DNA of 64,000 bases from Oceanibaculum nanhaiense (GTDB lineage Bacteria > Pseudomonadota > Alphaproteobacteria > Oceanibaculales > Oceanibaculaceae), in the NCBI RefSeq assembly GCF_002148795.1, contig NZ_MPOB01000001.1, positions 124,001-188,000 of the forward strand, given 5' to 3'. The translations under genes and the position numbers were made by a program. Below the pieces are notes generated by a model. The model saw only the letters and a program-made list of their open reading frames with translations. It was not told where the DNA came from and did not search any database. Below are positions 1 to 8,843 of the stretch, piece after piece (position 1 is the stretch's first letter; each line of letters starts with the position of its first letter).

Positions 1-28
1 AGTATTGTCACAAGGACTGCAGCTAGAC

Positions 29-1123
29 ATGGTGCGGATGACCCCAGCTTTTCTTGCCAGGACTTCTCTCTGCGGTGCCGTCCTGGCGGTATCCGTCGCG
101 GCGGCGACGCCGCACGCCGTGGCCCAGAACACCACGGCCCAGAACGCCACGGGCAGCCAGACCGTTGGCGAGAACAGCTCGGCCGTCGTGCTGATGTATC
201 ACCGGTTCGGCGAAGAGGATCTGCCCTCCACCAGCATCCGCATCGACCAGTTCGAGGCGCATCTGGCCGAATTGAAGAGCGGCGGCTACCAGGTGCTGCC
301 GCTGTCGCGGATCGTGGCCGCCTTGCGCGACCGCAAGCCGCTGCCCGACCGCGCCGTCGCGATCACCATCGACGACGCCTACCGCTCGGTCTATCTGGAG
401 GCCTGGCCGCGGCTGCGCGCCGCCGACCTGCCCTTCACCCTGTTCGTCTCGACCGATGTGGTGCAGCGCAGCGGCGGCGATTATATGAGCTGGGACGAAA
501 TCCGAGAAATGGCGCGGGGCGGCGTGGAGATCGGCAACCAGACCGCCAGTCACGACCATCTGCCGACCCTGCCGCTCGACCGGGTGCGCGACGATATCCG
601 CGCGGCCAATGCGCGCATCGAGGCCGAGATCGGGCAAAAACCGACCCTGCTGGCCTATCCCTACGGGGAATATTCGGCGGCGATCCGGGATCTGGTGGCG
701 GGTGAGGGCTTCCTTGCCGCCTTCGGCCAGCATTCCGGCGTGGCGCACAGCCAGATGGACCGCCATCAGCTGCCGCGCTTTCCGCTGAACGAGAATTATG
801 GCGGGCTGGACCGGTTCCGGCTGGTCGCCAACGCGCTGCCGCTGCCGGTCACCGAGCTGACTCCGAACGATCCGGTGCTGACCGGCAGGAACCCGCCGGC
901 CATCGGATTCACCGTGATGCCCGGCATCGGCGATACGGCGCAGCTCGATTGTTTCGCCTCGCGCCAGGGTCGCACCATTATCGAGCGGCTGCCCGCCGGC
1001 CGGATCGAAATCCGCCTGAGCGAGCCGCTGCCCGCCGGCCGCGCGCGTCTCAACTGCACCATGCCTGGCCCGGAGTCGCGCTGGCGCTGGTTCGGCCTGC
1101 AATTCTACGTGCCGGAGAACTGA
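29..1123 (+). CDS. Polysaccharide deacetylase family protein (NodB fold), exported
   Basis: About 364 residues from ATG 29; an AAGGA at 11-15 supports this start, and ATG 38 is an alternative. A hydrophobic stretch ending in alanines before residue ~35 looks like a signal peptide, so the protein is probably periplasmic. The NodB homology domain covers roughly residues 50-265: VVLMYHRF at its start, TIDDAY (Asp115/Asp116) as motif 1, SHDHLP (His175, His177) as motif 2 and YPYGEY near 210 as motif 3. In the family, two Asp and two His bind metal and remove N-acetyl groups from polysaccharides. Here the first motif-2 histidine aligns with Gln171 (GNQTASH), so activity is uncertain. The C-terminal 80-100 residues look like a beta-rich add-on I cannot name. 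The family is secure; the substrate is unknown. Confidence 0.8.
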   Translation: MVRMTPAFLARTSLCGAVLAVSVAAATPHAVAQNTTAQNATGSQTVGENSSAVVLMYHRFGEEDLPSTSIRIDQFEAHLAELKSGGYQVLPLSRIVAALRDRKPLPDRAVAITIDDAYRSVYLEAWPRLRAADLPFTLFVSTDVVQRSGGDYMSWDEIREMARGGVEIGNQTASHDHLPTLPLDRVRDDIRAANARIEAEIGQKPTLLAYPYGEYSAAIRDLVAGEGFLAAFGQHSGVAHSQMDRHQLPRFPLNENYGGLDRFRLVANALPLPVTELTPNDPVLTGRNPPAIGFTVMPGIGDTAQLDCFASRQGRTIIERLPAGRIEIRLSEPLPAGRARLNCTMPGPESRWRWFGLQFYVPEN

Positions 1124-1138
1124 AGCGAAAACTGACCC

Positions 1139-2248
1139 TCAGCTCTCGTCCCGCCGGTTCGGGGCCTCATCCGCCATCGCCACGACCATGCCGCTGGCCA
1201 GGCTGGCCTGCTGCAACTCGTCCAGGCGATTGGCGCGGATGATGATGCGCAGCGTGCGCACATAATCCTGCCCGCGTTCCGAATAGCGCAGCAGATGACC
1301 GGCCAGCGCCTCGGCATCCAGCGGCTTGCCGGCAGCCCTCAGCGAGGCCCGCGCCGCGCGGAAATCATGATAGGCGGGATGGGTGTTCAGATTCAGGCTG
1401 TAGGCCGCCGCCGCATCGATGACACGGTCGAAGCTGCGCACCACATGGGCGGTGTCCGGTCCGCTGCCCGCCGGCTTCAGCCCGGCCGATTCGCTCCAGG
1501 CATACTGGCCGTACAGCGCATTGCCTTCACGGGCAAAGCGCGAGGTGCCCCAGCCGCTCTCCTCGATGGATTGCGCCAGCGCCAGCGCCACCGGAATTTC
1601 ATCCACCCGAAGCAGCAGCGCCGCCAGATCGGGCAGGCCGCCCGGCTGCGCCGCCTCAAGACCGTAGGCGGCGGCGAGGCTGTTCAGCCAGCGCCGCTCC
1701 GCCGGGCCGGGCACCGCACCCGCCTTCAGCCGCGCGTCCAGCGCCAGCAGCCGACTGCGATCCTCGGCGATTTCCTCATTCACCCGCAGGATCAGCGGCA
1801 GCACCGTCTTGATGAAGATGCTCTTGCGTTCCTCGACCTCGCGCAGCTTGCGCAGATCGTTCGGCACCTGTGCCAGAAACAGCCGCGGGACATCGCTTTC
1901 GCCGGCCCGCACCGCCGCCAGATCATAGCCAGCCAGCTCGAACAGCTGGCGCGCCTCATGGCTGCGCCGGACGCTGGTAACGGTGCCCGGCAGCGGCGCA
2001 TCAGCTGCACCGGTAAACAGCCGCACCCGGGGAAGGGCGGTGGCATATCGGGCCTTGGCGGCGGTTATGGCCGCGTCCGCCTGCGGCGGCTGCATCACGG
2101 TGGCGGTCGCCGCCGGAACGGCCTGCCCGATCCCCGATGCGGGATAATAGGGCAGGGTGGGTCCGGCAAAGATCGCCGTCGCCTGCAGCACAACCACGGC
2201 GGCGGCCAGCAGGCCGAGGGAAGAAGTCGCGAAATCGGGCTTCCGCAT
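1139..2248 (-). CDS. Bax-like glucosaminidase domain protein
   Basis: About 369 residues from the ATG at 2248, chosen because a signal-anchor (residues ~10-30, ending in ATAIFAG) follows directly; the frame stays open upstream without plausible N-terminal sequence. The C-terminal half holds a glucosaminidase (lysozyme-superfamily) domain as in E. coli Bax and FlgJ: QSIEESGWGTSRFAREGN around residues 227-244 carries the likely catalytic Glu, followed by ALYGQYAW and a conserved AYSLNLNTHPAYHDFR segment. The predicted role is cleavage of peptidoglycan glycan strands in the periplasm. The middle region (residues ~95-200) is probably the Bax-type helical part. It is convergent with the deacetylase and 15 bp from it, and reads in the same direction as nfuA. 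Confidence 0.8.
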   Translation of the reverse strand: MRKPDFATSSLGLLAAAVVVLQATAIFAGPTLPYYPASGIGQAVPAATATVMQPPQADAAITAAKARYATALPRVRLFTGAADAPLPGTVTSVRRSHEARQLFELAGYDLAAVRAGESDVPRLFLAQVPNDLRKLREVEERKSIFIKTVLPLILRVNEEIAEDRSRLLALDARLKAGAVPGPAERRWLNSLAAAYGLEAAQPGGLPDLAALLLRVDEIPVALALAQSIEESGWGTSRFAREGNALYGQYAWSESAGLKPAGSGPDTAHVVRSFDRVIDAAAAYSLNLNTHPAYHDFRAARASLRAAGKPLDAEALAGHLLRYSERGQDYVRTLRIIIRANRLDELQQASLASGMVVAMADEAPNRRDES

Positions 2249-2351
2249 CCTCGTGTCGCTCCGTCTTGTTAAAACAAACCCCTTCCGCCCGCGCCTTGCG
2301 GCACGGCCATCGAACGCGGGAACGGTCGGGGGATCGGGGCGGGGGCGGCCG

Positions 2352-2903
2352 CTACATCGCGGCGCGTACCTCCGCAACCTCGGGGATATAATGCTTCAGC
2401 AGATTCTCGATGCCCATCTTCAGGGTCGCGGTCGAGCTGGGGCAGCCGGCGCAGGCACCCTGCATGTGAAGATAGACGACGCCATCCTCGAAACCCTTGA
2501 AGACGATGTCGCCGCCATCCTGGGCAACCGCCGGGCGGACACGGGTATCGAGCAGTTCCTTGATGGTCTGCACGATCTCGCTATCCTCGCCGGCCGGCGC
2601 CGCGTCGGCCGCATCATCGGCCAGCAGCAGCGGGTCGCCCGCCGTGAAATGCTCCATGATGGCACCCAGCACGGCCGGCTTCAGCACGTACCATTCCTTG
2701 TCGTCCCGCTTGGCGACGCTGACGAAGTCGGAACCGAAGAACACGCCGGTCACGCCATCGACGGCGAACAGCCTTTTGGCCAGCGGCGAGCGCTGGGCGG
2801 ACTCGGCATCGGCGAAATCCGCCGTACCTTCTTCCATCACGCTACGCCCCGGCAGGAACTTCAGGGTTGCCGGGTTCGGCGTCGATTCGGTCTGGATGAA
2901 CAT
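2352..2903 (-). CDS. nfuA: NfuA/NFU1-type Fe-S cluster carrier
   Basis: 183 residues from ATG 2903; the start is fixed by the family's N-terminal MFIQTESTPNPATLKFLPG. An Nfu_N domain covers residues 1-88, a short acidic linker follows (~92-105), and the NifU-like C-terminal domain carries the cluster-ligating pair Cys151-x-x-Cys154 (GACAGCPS). This is the architecture of mitochondrial NFU1 and alphaproteobacterial Nfu, a scaffold/carrier that delivers 4Fe-4S clusters to apoproteins. It is transcribed from its own 156-bp upstream gap, which contains an interrupted palindrome over a possible promoter (see separate entry). Confidence 0.95.
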   Translation of the reverse strand: MFIQTESTPNPATLKFLPGRSVMEEGTADFADAESAQRSPLAKRLFAVDGVTGVFFGSDFVSVAKRDDKEWYVLKPAVLGAIMEHFTAGDPLLLADDAADAAPAGEDSEIVQTIKELLDTRVRPAVAQDGGDIVFKGFEDGVVYLHMQGACAGCPSSTATLKMGIENLLKHYIPEVAEVRAAM

Positions 2904-2948
2904 GGCTATCACTCCACGCGACACGCGTTTTGCTTTGCTGACAGGATC

Positions 2949-2974
2949 AATTCAGGACCTATATGGTCCGAATT
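2949..2974. promoter_or_regulatory. Interrupted palindrome in the nfuA promoter region
   Basis: The arms AATTCaGGACC and GGTCCGAATT flank TATAT; they pair perfectly apart from one extra A in the left arm. On the minus strand, CCTATA at 2958-2963 reads as a -10-like TATAGG, with TTGATC (2983-2988) 19 bp upstream, a slightly long spacing. The dyad lies about 46 bp before the nfuA ATG, a usual operator position. A binding regulator is inference; the motif does not match an Fe-S regulator site I can name. Confidence 0.4.
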
Positions 2975-3059
2975 CCCTGCCGGATCAAGCGGACGCGCAT
3001 CATGGCAGGTAATCGGATAGCGCCGGATTGCGGCGCGAAAACGGCAAAACCAAGGAATT

Positions 3060-4061
3060 CTAACGCAGGAAGCCGACGATATCGTGCACCTGATCGACGA
3101 TCGGGGCGGCAATGGCGTTGGCCTTCTCCCCGCCCTCGCGCAGCACGGAATCGACATAGCCGGGGTCGGCGGTCAGGCGCTGCATCTCCAGCCCGATCGG
3201 CCCCAGCACCGACACGGCGAGATCAGCCAGCCGGGTCTTGAACTCGGCGAAGCCCTTGCCGGCGAATTCCGTCACCACATCGGCAATATCGCGATCCGAC
3301 AGGGCCGCATAGATGCCGATCAGATTGGCGACTTCCGGGCGCGCCGCCATATCCTCGACGGATTCCGGCAGCGGCAGCGGGTCGGTCTTGGCGCGCTTCA
3401 GCTTCTGCGCGATCTCGTCCGGCCCGTCGGTCAGATTGATGCGGCTCTGGTCGGAAGCGTCCGACTTGCTCATCTTCTTGGTGCCGTCGCGCAGGCTCAT
3501 GACGCGGGTCGCCGCGCCGAAAATCTGCGGCTCCGGCAGCGGGAAGAATTCGACGCCATACTGGCTGTTGAAGGCCTGGGCGATGTCGCGCGCCAGCTCC
3601 AGATGCTGCTTCTGGTCGTCGCCGACCGGCACATGGGTTGCCTTGTAGGTCAGGATGTCGGCGGCCATCAGGTTCGGATAGACGTAGAGCCCGACCGTGG
3701 CGTTGTCGCGGTTCTTGCCGGCCTTGTCCTTGAACTGGGTCATCCGGTTCAGCCAGCCCATGCGCGCGATGCAGTTCAGCACCCAGGCAAGCTCCGCATG
3801 CGCCGGCACGCGGCTCTGGTTGAACAGGATGTTCTGCTTCGGATCGACACCCGACGCGATCAGACCGGCCGCGACCTCGCGAATGCTGGCATGCAGCACC
3901 TTGGGGTCCTGCGGGATGGTGATGGCGTGCAGATCGACGACGCAGAAGATGCAGTCGAAATCATTCTGCAGCTTCACCCAGTTGCGGATCGCGCCCAGGT
4001 AATTGCCGAGATGCAGGTTTCCGGTCGGCTGGATGCCGGAAAAGATCAGATTATTGGACAT
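3060..4061 (-). CDS. trpS: Tryptophanyl-tRNA synthetase
   Basis: 333 residues, the usual length for bacterial TrpS. It charges tRNA-Trp with tryptophan using ATP in the cytoplasm. The class I signatures are both present: HLGN (residues 17-20, in [16 protein letters not shown]) and KMSKS (near residue 195, followed by [16 protein letters not shown]). The start MSNNLIFSG fits the family. It lies downstream of murJ on the same strand with a 113-bp gap, so it may be the last gene of a glnD-murJ-trpS unit. Confidence 0.97.
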   Translation of the reverse strand: MSNNLIFSGIQPTGNLHLGNYLGAIRNWVKLQNDFDCIFCVVDLHAITIPQDPKVLHASIREVAAGLIASGVDPKQNILFNQSRVPAHAELAWVLNCIARMGWLNRMTQFKDKAGKNRDNATVGLYVYPNLMAADILTYKATHVPVGDDQKQHLELARDIAQAFNSQYGVEFFPLPEPQIFGAATRVMSLRDGTKKMSKSDASDQSRINLTDGPDEIAQKLKRAKTDPLPLPESVEDMAARPEVANLIGIYAALSDRDIADVVTEFAGKGFAEFKTRLADLAVSVLGPIGLEMQRLTADPGYVDSVLREGGEKANAIAAPIVDQVHDIVGFLR

Positions 4062-4136
4062 GCGCGAAAACCCTGATGGGGAAAGCTGTGGATAAGAGCC
4101 GGGGACTATTCCCGCATCGCGCGGCCAGGGTCAAGT

Positions 4137-4186
4137 GCGGCATGCTCGCGGCATGCTCTCAGGGCTTTCGGCTCTCAGGGCTTTCG
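4137..4186. repeat. Two adjacent short tandem duplications at the murJ 3' end
   Basis: GCGGCATGCTC is repeated head to tail at 4137-4147 and 4148-4158. GCTCTCAGGGCTTTCG is repeated perfectly at 4155-4170 and 4171-4186. The murJ stop codon (4175-4177) lies inside the second copy of the 16-bp unit, and the first copy carries the same stop triplet in the 3' untranslated region. They look like recent slippage duplications that did not change the protein. Confidence 0.8.
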
Positions 4187-5722
4187 GCGCAGCATGCCCT
4201 TCAGCTCGCCCCAGCGCGCCGCGCCGGTGAGCTGGCAGGCGATGCCATAGAGCGCCGCCCCGGCGGCCACCAGCCCGGCCAGCACCGCGGCGCGCAGCGC
4301 CGGCGCCATGCCCTGGCTCAGGGTCCAGACCTCCAGCCCGGCCAGCAGCAGCCCGACCATGGCGAGGCAGGCGACCAGGATGCGCCAGGCCCGGCCGCGC
4401 AGCCTTGCATCCGGCACGAAGCCGCCGCGCCGCGCCAGGATCGTGCCCAGCAGCGCGACATTCAGCCAGGAGGAGAAAGCCGTCGCCAGGGCAAGCCCGA
4501 CATGGGCGATGAACTGCATCAGCACCACGCCGACGACAATGTTGGCGGCCATCGCGGCGATCGCCACCTTCACCGGCGTCGCCGTATCCTCGCGGGCATA
4601 GAAGCCGGGTGCCAGCACCTTCACCGCAACATAGGCCGGCAGGCCCAGCGAATAGGCGGCGAGCGCCAGCCCGGTCGCCTGCGCGTCGGCGGCGGTGAAG
4701 GCGCCGCGCTGGAACAGCACCTCGACGATCGGGCCGGCCAGCACCACCAGCCCCGCCGTTGCCGGCAAGGTGAGTAGCAGCGCGATCTCCAGCGCGCGGT
4801 TCTGGCTGACCAGCGCCGCCGCATCCTCGCCGGCCTTCACCTGGCGCGACAGCAGCGGCAACAGCGCCGTGCCGATGGCGATGCCGACCACACCCAGCGG
4901 CAGCTGGTTGATCCGGTCGGCGTAATAGAGGTAGGAGATCGCCCCGGTCGGCAGCAGCGAGGCCAGCAGCACATCGACCAGCAGGTTGATCTGCATGACG
5001 CCGGCCCCCACCGCGGCCGGCAGCATCAGCCGGAACAGCTTGCGGATGTCGGGCGTGAGGCGCGGCCGCACCAGGCGCAATGGCAGGCCGTTACGGCGCG
5101 CCGCCGCCAGCAGGAAGAAGAATTGCGCGAATCCTGCGACCAGCACGCCCCAGGCCAGCGCATGGCCCGGCGTCTCGGCATAGGGAACCAGCGCGAACAA
5201 CGACAGGATCAGGCAGATGTTCAGCAGGATGGGCGCCGCCGCCATCGCCGCGAACCGGTCGGTCGCGTTCAGCAGTCCGCCGATCAGCGCGACGAAGGAA
5301 ATCAGCGGCAGGTAGGGAAAAGTGATGCGGGCCAGATCGACCGCGAGATCGAACTTGGCCGGGTCGGCGACGAAGCCGGGCGCGATGACCTGCATCGCCC
5401 AGGGCATGATCGCCTCCATCACGGCAAGGAAGCCCAGCATCACAACGGCCATCACCGCCAGGGTGCGCTGCGCGAAATCCAGCGCCGCCGCCCGTCCCTG
5501 CGTTGCCAGCAGGCCGGAGACCATCGGCACGAAGGCGATGGTAAAGGCGCCCTCGCCAGAGAGCCGGCGGAAGAAGTTCGGGAATTTGAAGGCGACGAAG
5601 AAGGCGTCGGCCACCGGCCCCGCGCCCACCAGCGCGGCGATGAGGATATCCCGGGCGAAGCCGGTGACCCGGCTTGCCAGCGTATAGCCGCCGACCGTGG
5701 CGATGTGGCGCAGCATCGACAT
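4175..5722 (-). CDS. murJ: Lipid II flippase MurJ (MviN family)
   Basis: 515 residues, usual for MurJ. An inner-membrane protein of the MOP superfamily with about 14 transmembrane segments, which moves undecaprenyl-linked peptidoglycan precursors to the periplasmic face. The N-terminal stretch MLRHIATVGGYTLASRVTGF and the following ARDILIAALVGAGPVADAF are characteristic of the family. It lies 57 bp downstream of glnD on the same strand; glnD-murJ adjacency is common in alphaproteobacteria. The stop codon sits in a 16-bp tandem duplication. Confidence 0.97.
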   Translation of the reverse strand: MSMLRHIATVGGYTLASRVTGFARDILIAALVGAGPVADAFFVAFKFPNFFRRLSGEGAFTIAFVPMVSGLLATQGRAAALDFAQRTLAVMAVVMLGFLAVMEAIMPWAMQVIAPGFVADPAKFDLAVDLARITFPYLPLISFVALIGGLLNATDRFAAMAAAPILLNICLILSLFALVPYAETPGHALAWGVLVAGFAQFFFLLAAARRNGLPLRLVRPRLTPDIRKLFRLMLPAAVGAGVMQINLLVDVLLASLLPTGAISYLYYADRINQLPLGVVGIAIGTALLPLLSRQVKAGEDAAALVSQNRALEIALLLTLPATAGLVVLAGPIVEVLFQRGAFTAADAQATGLALAAYSLGLPAYVAVKVLAPGFYAREDTATPVKVAIAAMAANIVVGVVLMQFIAHVGLALATAFSSWLNVALLGTILARRGGFVPDARLRGRAWRILVACLAMVGLLLAGLEVWTLSQGMAPALRAAVLAGLVAAGAALYGIACQLTGAARWGELKGMLRRKP

Positions 5723-5779
5723 GGCGAAAGGCTCTAGCCGATTTGTGAGAGTCTGGCGATCCCGATTTCGCGGGCGGCG

Positions 5780-8710
5780 CTATTCCGCCGCCTGCACCGT
5801 GGCCGATTTGCGGCGCTTTTCGCCCGAGTGCCCCTGGGCCTGTACCGGGGCCGAGGCCGCTCCAGGCTCGGCCAGGGCGGCGAGCAGCTTCTCGCGGATC
5901 GCCGACAGCTTGCTGGCATGCTCGACCTTCAGCCCGAACACATCCTTCACATAGAACACGTCGATGGCGGTCTCGCCATAGGTCGAGATCTTCGCCGAGG
6001 AGACCTGCAGCGAAAGCTGGTTCAGCGCCCGCGCGATATCGGACAGCAGGCCCGGCCGGTCGCGACCGTTCAGCTCGATCACCGTGTTGGTGGCGCTGGC
6101 CTTGTTGTCGATCAGCACGCGCGGCGGCACCTTGAACACGCGGGTCCGGCTGGGCAGCGCGCCCGCCGCCTTCTCGCGCAGCGCCTGACGCGGCTTCAGT
6201 TCGCCCGACATCGCCTTGTGGATCGCCGCCGACAGCCGCGCCAGCTTGCTCGGCTGGTCGAACGGCCCGTCGGTCGCGTCCTGCACCCAGAAGGTGTCGA
6301 GCGCCATGCCGTCGGCCATGGTGAAAATACGGGCATCGACGATGCTGGCCCCGGCAACCGCCATAGCGCCGGCCAGCCGGCTGAACAATCCGGGATGATC
6401 GGGCGTGCAGATGGTGATCTCGGTAACGCCGCGCTGGCCGTCGATGCGGGTATCGATCAGCAGCGGCTGGTCGATCTCCGCCGCCTCGCGCATCAGCAGG
6501 GCGTGGCGCACCAGTGCCTCGGTGTCGTGGCCGAGCCAGTAGGAAAGCGGCCCCTTGGCGAGATGCGCCTCGATTGTCTTCGCTGGCCAGTCCGGCAGTG
6601 CCGCCCGCAGCGCAGATTTGGCCTGTTCGGCGCGCGCCATGTTCTGCTGGCCGCTGGCCAGGGCCGCCTCCGACACCTCGCCGGACAGCACCTCGTCGGC
6701 CCGGTAATAGAGGCTGCGCAGCAGCGCCGCCTTCCAGTTGTTCCAGATCGCCGGGTTGGTCGCGCGCATATCGGCCACGGTCAGCACCAGCAGCAGGCGC
6801 AGCCGTTCCGGCGATTTGATGATCTCGCAGAAATCCTGAACCGTCTTCGGGTCGCCGATATCGCGCTTGAAGGCGAAGGCGGTGAACCAGAGATGGTTGC
6901 GCACCAGCCAGGCGACCGTCTCGGTCTCCTCGTCGCTGAGGCCGAGACGCGGCCCCAGCCGATGGGCCACCTTCTCGCCCAGCAGCGAGTGGTTGCCGCC
7001 GCGCCCCTTGGCGATGTCGTGCAGGAACATTCCAAGATAGAGCGCGCGGCGCGACAGCACCTTGTGCACCACCTCGCTGGCCACCGGCGCCACCTCGGCA
7101 AGCGCGCCGGATTCGATCTGGTGCAGGATGCCCATCGCCCGGATGGTGTGCTCATCCGTCGTATAGACGTGATACATGTCGAACTGCATCTGCGCCACGA
7201 CGCGGCCGAAATCCGGGATGAAGCGACCCAGCACGCCGGCCTCGTTCATCAGCCGCAGGATGCGTTCCGGCCCCTTGCGTGAGATCAGGATATCGAGGAA
7301 CAGCCGGTTCGCATCGGCATCGTTGCGCAGCGCCGCATCCACCCGCCGCAGATTCTGCGTGATCAGCAGCAGCGCGTCGGGATGCACGTCGAGATCATGT
7401 TCCTGCGCCGTATGGAACAGCCGGATGAAGTTCACCGGGTCGGCCTCGAACATATCCGGGCGCGGCACCGACAGGCGCTCGCCATCCAGAACGAAACCGT
7501 CGAAATTGCGCTTGCGGAACGGCAGGGACGGCAGGCGCAGCCTGGGGCGGCGCTGAATCTTCGCCTCAATGGCGGCGCAGACGATGCGGGTCAGATTGCC
7601 GACATCCTTCGCCACCACGAAATAATGCTTCATGAAGCGCTCGACGGCGATGGCGCCAGCATGGTCGGTATAGCCCAGCCGCCGCGCCATCTCGCTCTGC
7701 ACGTCGAAGGTCAGCCGCTCCTCGGCGCGCCCGGTCAGATAATGCAGGTGGCAGCGCAGCGTCCACAGGAAGTCCTGCGCCTTGGCGAATTTGCGGCGTT
7801 CGGCGGCGGTCAGCACGCCAGCCTCCACCAGCCCGCTCACCGTCTCCGTGTGATAGACATACTTGCCGATCCAGTAGAGCGTGTGCAGATCGCGCAGGCC
7901 GCCCTTGCCCTCCTTGATGTTCGGCTCAAGCACATAGCGCGAGCCGCCGACCTTGCTATGCCGCGCGGCGCGTTCGGCCAGCTTCGCCTCGACGAACTCC
8001 AGCACCGTGCTGTCAGCAAGCTCGTCCCAGAAACGCTGCTGCAGATCCTCATGCAGCGCCTCGTTGCCCCAGATGATCCGCGATTCCAGCAGCGCGGTGC
8101 GGATCGTTACATCCTCACGGGCCTGACGCAGGCATTCATCCACCGACCGCGTGGCATGGCCGACCTTCAGCCCCATGTCCCACAGCATGTAGAGCATGTA
8201 TTCGACGATCTGCTCGCCGCGCGGAGTCTGCTTGTAGGGCAGCAGGAACAGCAGATCGACATCGGATTGCGGCGCCAGCTCGCCGCGTCCGTACCCGCCG
8301 ACCGCGACCACCGCCAGCTGCTCGCCGAGCGTCGGATTGGCGGAGGGGTAGGCCGTGCCGGCAGCGAAATCGGCCAGCGCCCGCACCAGCTCGTCGATCA
8401 GGAAGGCGAGGCTGCGCACGGTCTTTTCGCCGATCCGCTCGCCCGGCTTGTGGGCAAGAAAGCGCCGCTCCACCTCGTCATGGCCGGCCGCCAGCGCGTC
8501 GCGCAGACGCGACAGCACGCCGTTGCGAAGCTCCTGCGCCTTCAGATCGTCACGCGCCGCCAGCGCCGCCAGATCGCGGCGCAGCCTGACCGGATCGATG
8601 ATCGCGGCCTTGTCGGCGACAGCGCCGCCGGGCCGTCCGGCGACCGCCTTGCCGGGCGTCTTGCCCGATTCCTTACCCAGCGGGGCCTTGCCCAGAATCG
8701 AAGACAACAT
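5780..8710 (-). CDS. glnD: Bifunctional PII uridylyltransferase/uridylyl-removing enzyme
   Basis: 976 residues. GlnD senses glutamine and adds UMP to, or removes it from, PII proteins (GlnB/GlnK), controlling nitrogen assimilation. Domains in order: a variable N-terminus (1-40), the nucleotidyltransferase with GGYGRGEL at 138-145 and Asp150/Asp152, a GlnE-like linker, an HD phosphohydrolase (HDIAKG near residue 563), and two C-terminal ACT domains starting near 762 (TICTPDHPGLFSRLAGAM) and 875 (LNGRDRPGLLSDIAR). All catalytic motifs are present, so both activities are expected. In many alphaproteobacteria glnD lies beside mutS; here mutS is about 33 kb away. Confidence 0.97.
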   Translation of the reverse strand: MLSSILGKAPLGKESGKTPGKAVAGRPGGAVADKAAIIDPVRLRRDLAALAARDDLKAQELRNGVLSRLRDALAAGHDEVERRFLAHKPGERIGEKTVRSLAFLIDELVRALADFAAGTAYPSANPTLGEQLAVVAVGGYGRGELAPQSDVDLLFLLPYKQTPRGEQIVEYMLYMLWDMGLKVGHATRSVDECLRQAREDVTIRTALLESRIIWGNEALHEDLQQRFWDELADSTVLEFVEAKLAERAARHSKVGGSRYVLEPNIKEGKGGLRDLHTLYWIGKYVYHTETVSGLVEAGVLTAAERRKFAKAQDFLWTLRCHLHYLTGRAEERLTFDVQSEMARRLGYTDHAGAIAVERFMKHYFVVAKDVGNLTRIVCAAIEAKIQRRPRLRLPSLPFRKRNFDGFVLDGERLSVPRPDMFEADPVNFIRLFHTAQEHDLDVHPDALLLITQNLRRVDAALRNDADANRLFLDILISRKGPERILRLMNEAGVLGRFIPDFGRVVAQMQFDMYHVYTTDEHTIRAMGILHQIESGALAEVAPVASEVVHKVLSRRALYLGMFLHDIAKGRGGNHSLLGEKVAHRLGPRLGLSDEETETVAWLVRNHLWFTAFAFKRDIGDPKTVQDFCEIIKSPERLRLLLVLTVADMRATNPAIWNNWKAALLRSLYYRADEVLSGEVSEAALASGQQNMARAEQAKSALRAALPDWPAKTIEAHLAKGPLSYWLGHDTEALVRHALLMREAAEIDQPLLIDTRIDGQRGVTEITICTPDHPGLFSRLAGAMAVAGASIVDARIFTMADGMALDTFWVQDATDGPFDQPSKLARLSAAIHKAMSGELKPRQALREKAAGALPSRTRVFKVPPRVLIDNKASATNTVIELNGRDRPGLLSDIARALNQLSLQVSSAKISTYGETAIDVFYVKDVFGLKVEHASKLSAIREKLLAALAEPGAASAPVQAQGHSGEKRRKSATVQAAE

Positions 8711-8747
8711 CCTCTTGCTTTCAGCCGTTTCGGGAAGCCCGTTCCCT

Positions 8748-8762
8748 CGCTATAAGATAGCG
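8748..8762. promoter_or_regulatory. Short perfect dyad between glnD and the divergent oxidoreductase
   Basis: CGCTAT-AAG-ATAGCG lies in the 133-bp divergent intergenic region, 38 bp before glnD. An A+T-rich patch surrounds it, including TATAAG and a second looser AGCGCTAAAGCTAAGCG symmetry. A shared promoter/operator region is plausible, but I cannot assign a regulator. Confidence 0.3.
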
Positions 8763-8843
8763 CTAAAGCTAAGCGATTTAAGGCCCCCGCACCACGCCTA
8801 TCCGGGATCGTGCCCGGCCGAACCATCAGGAAAGCGCCCTATC

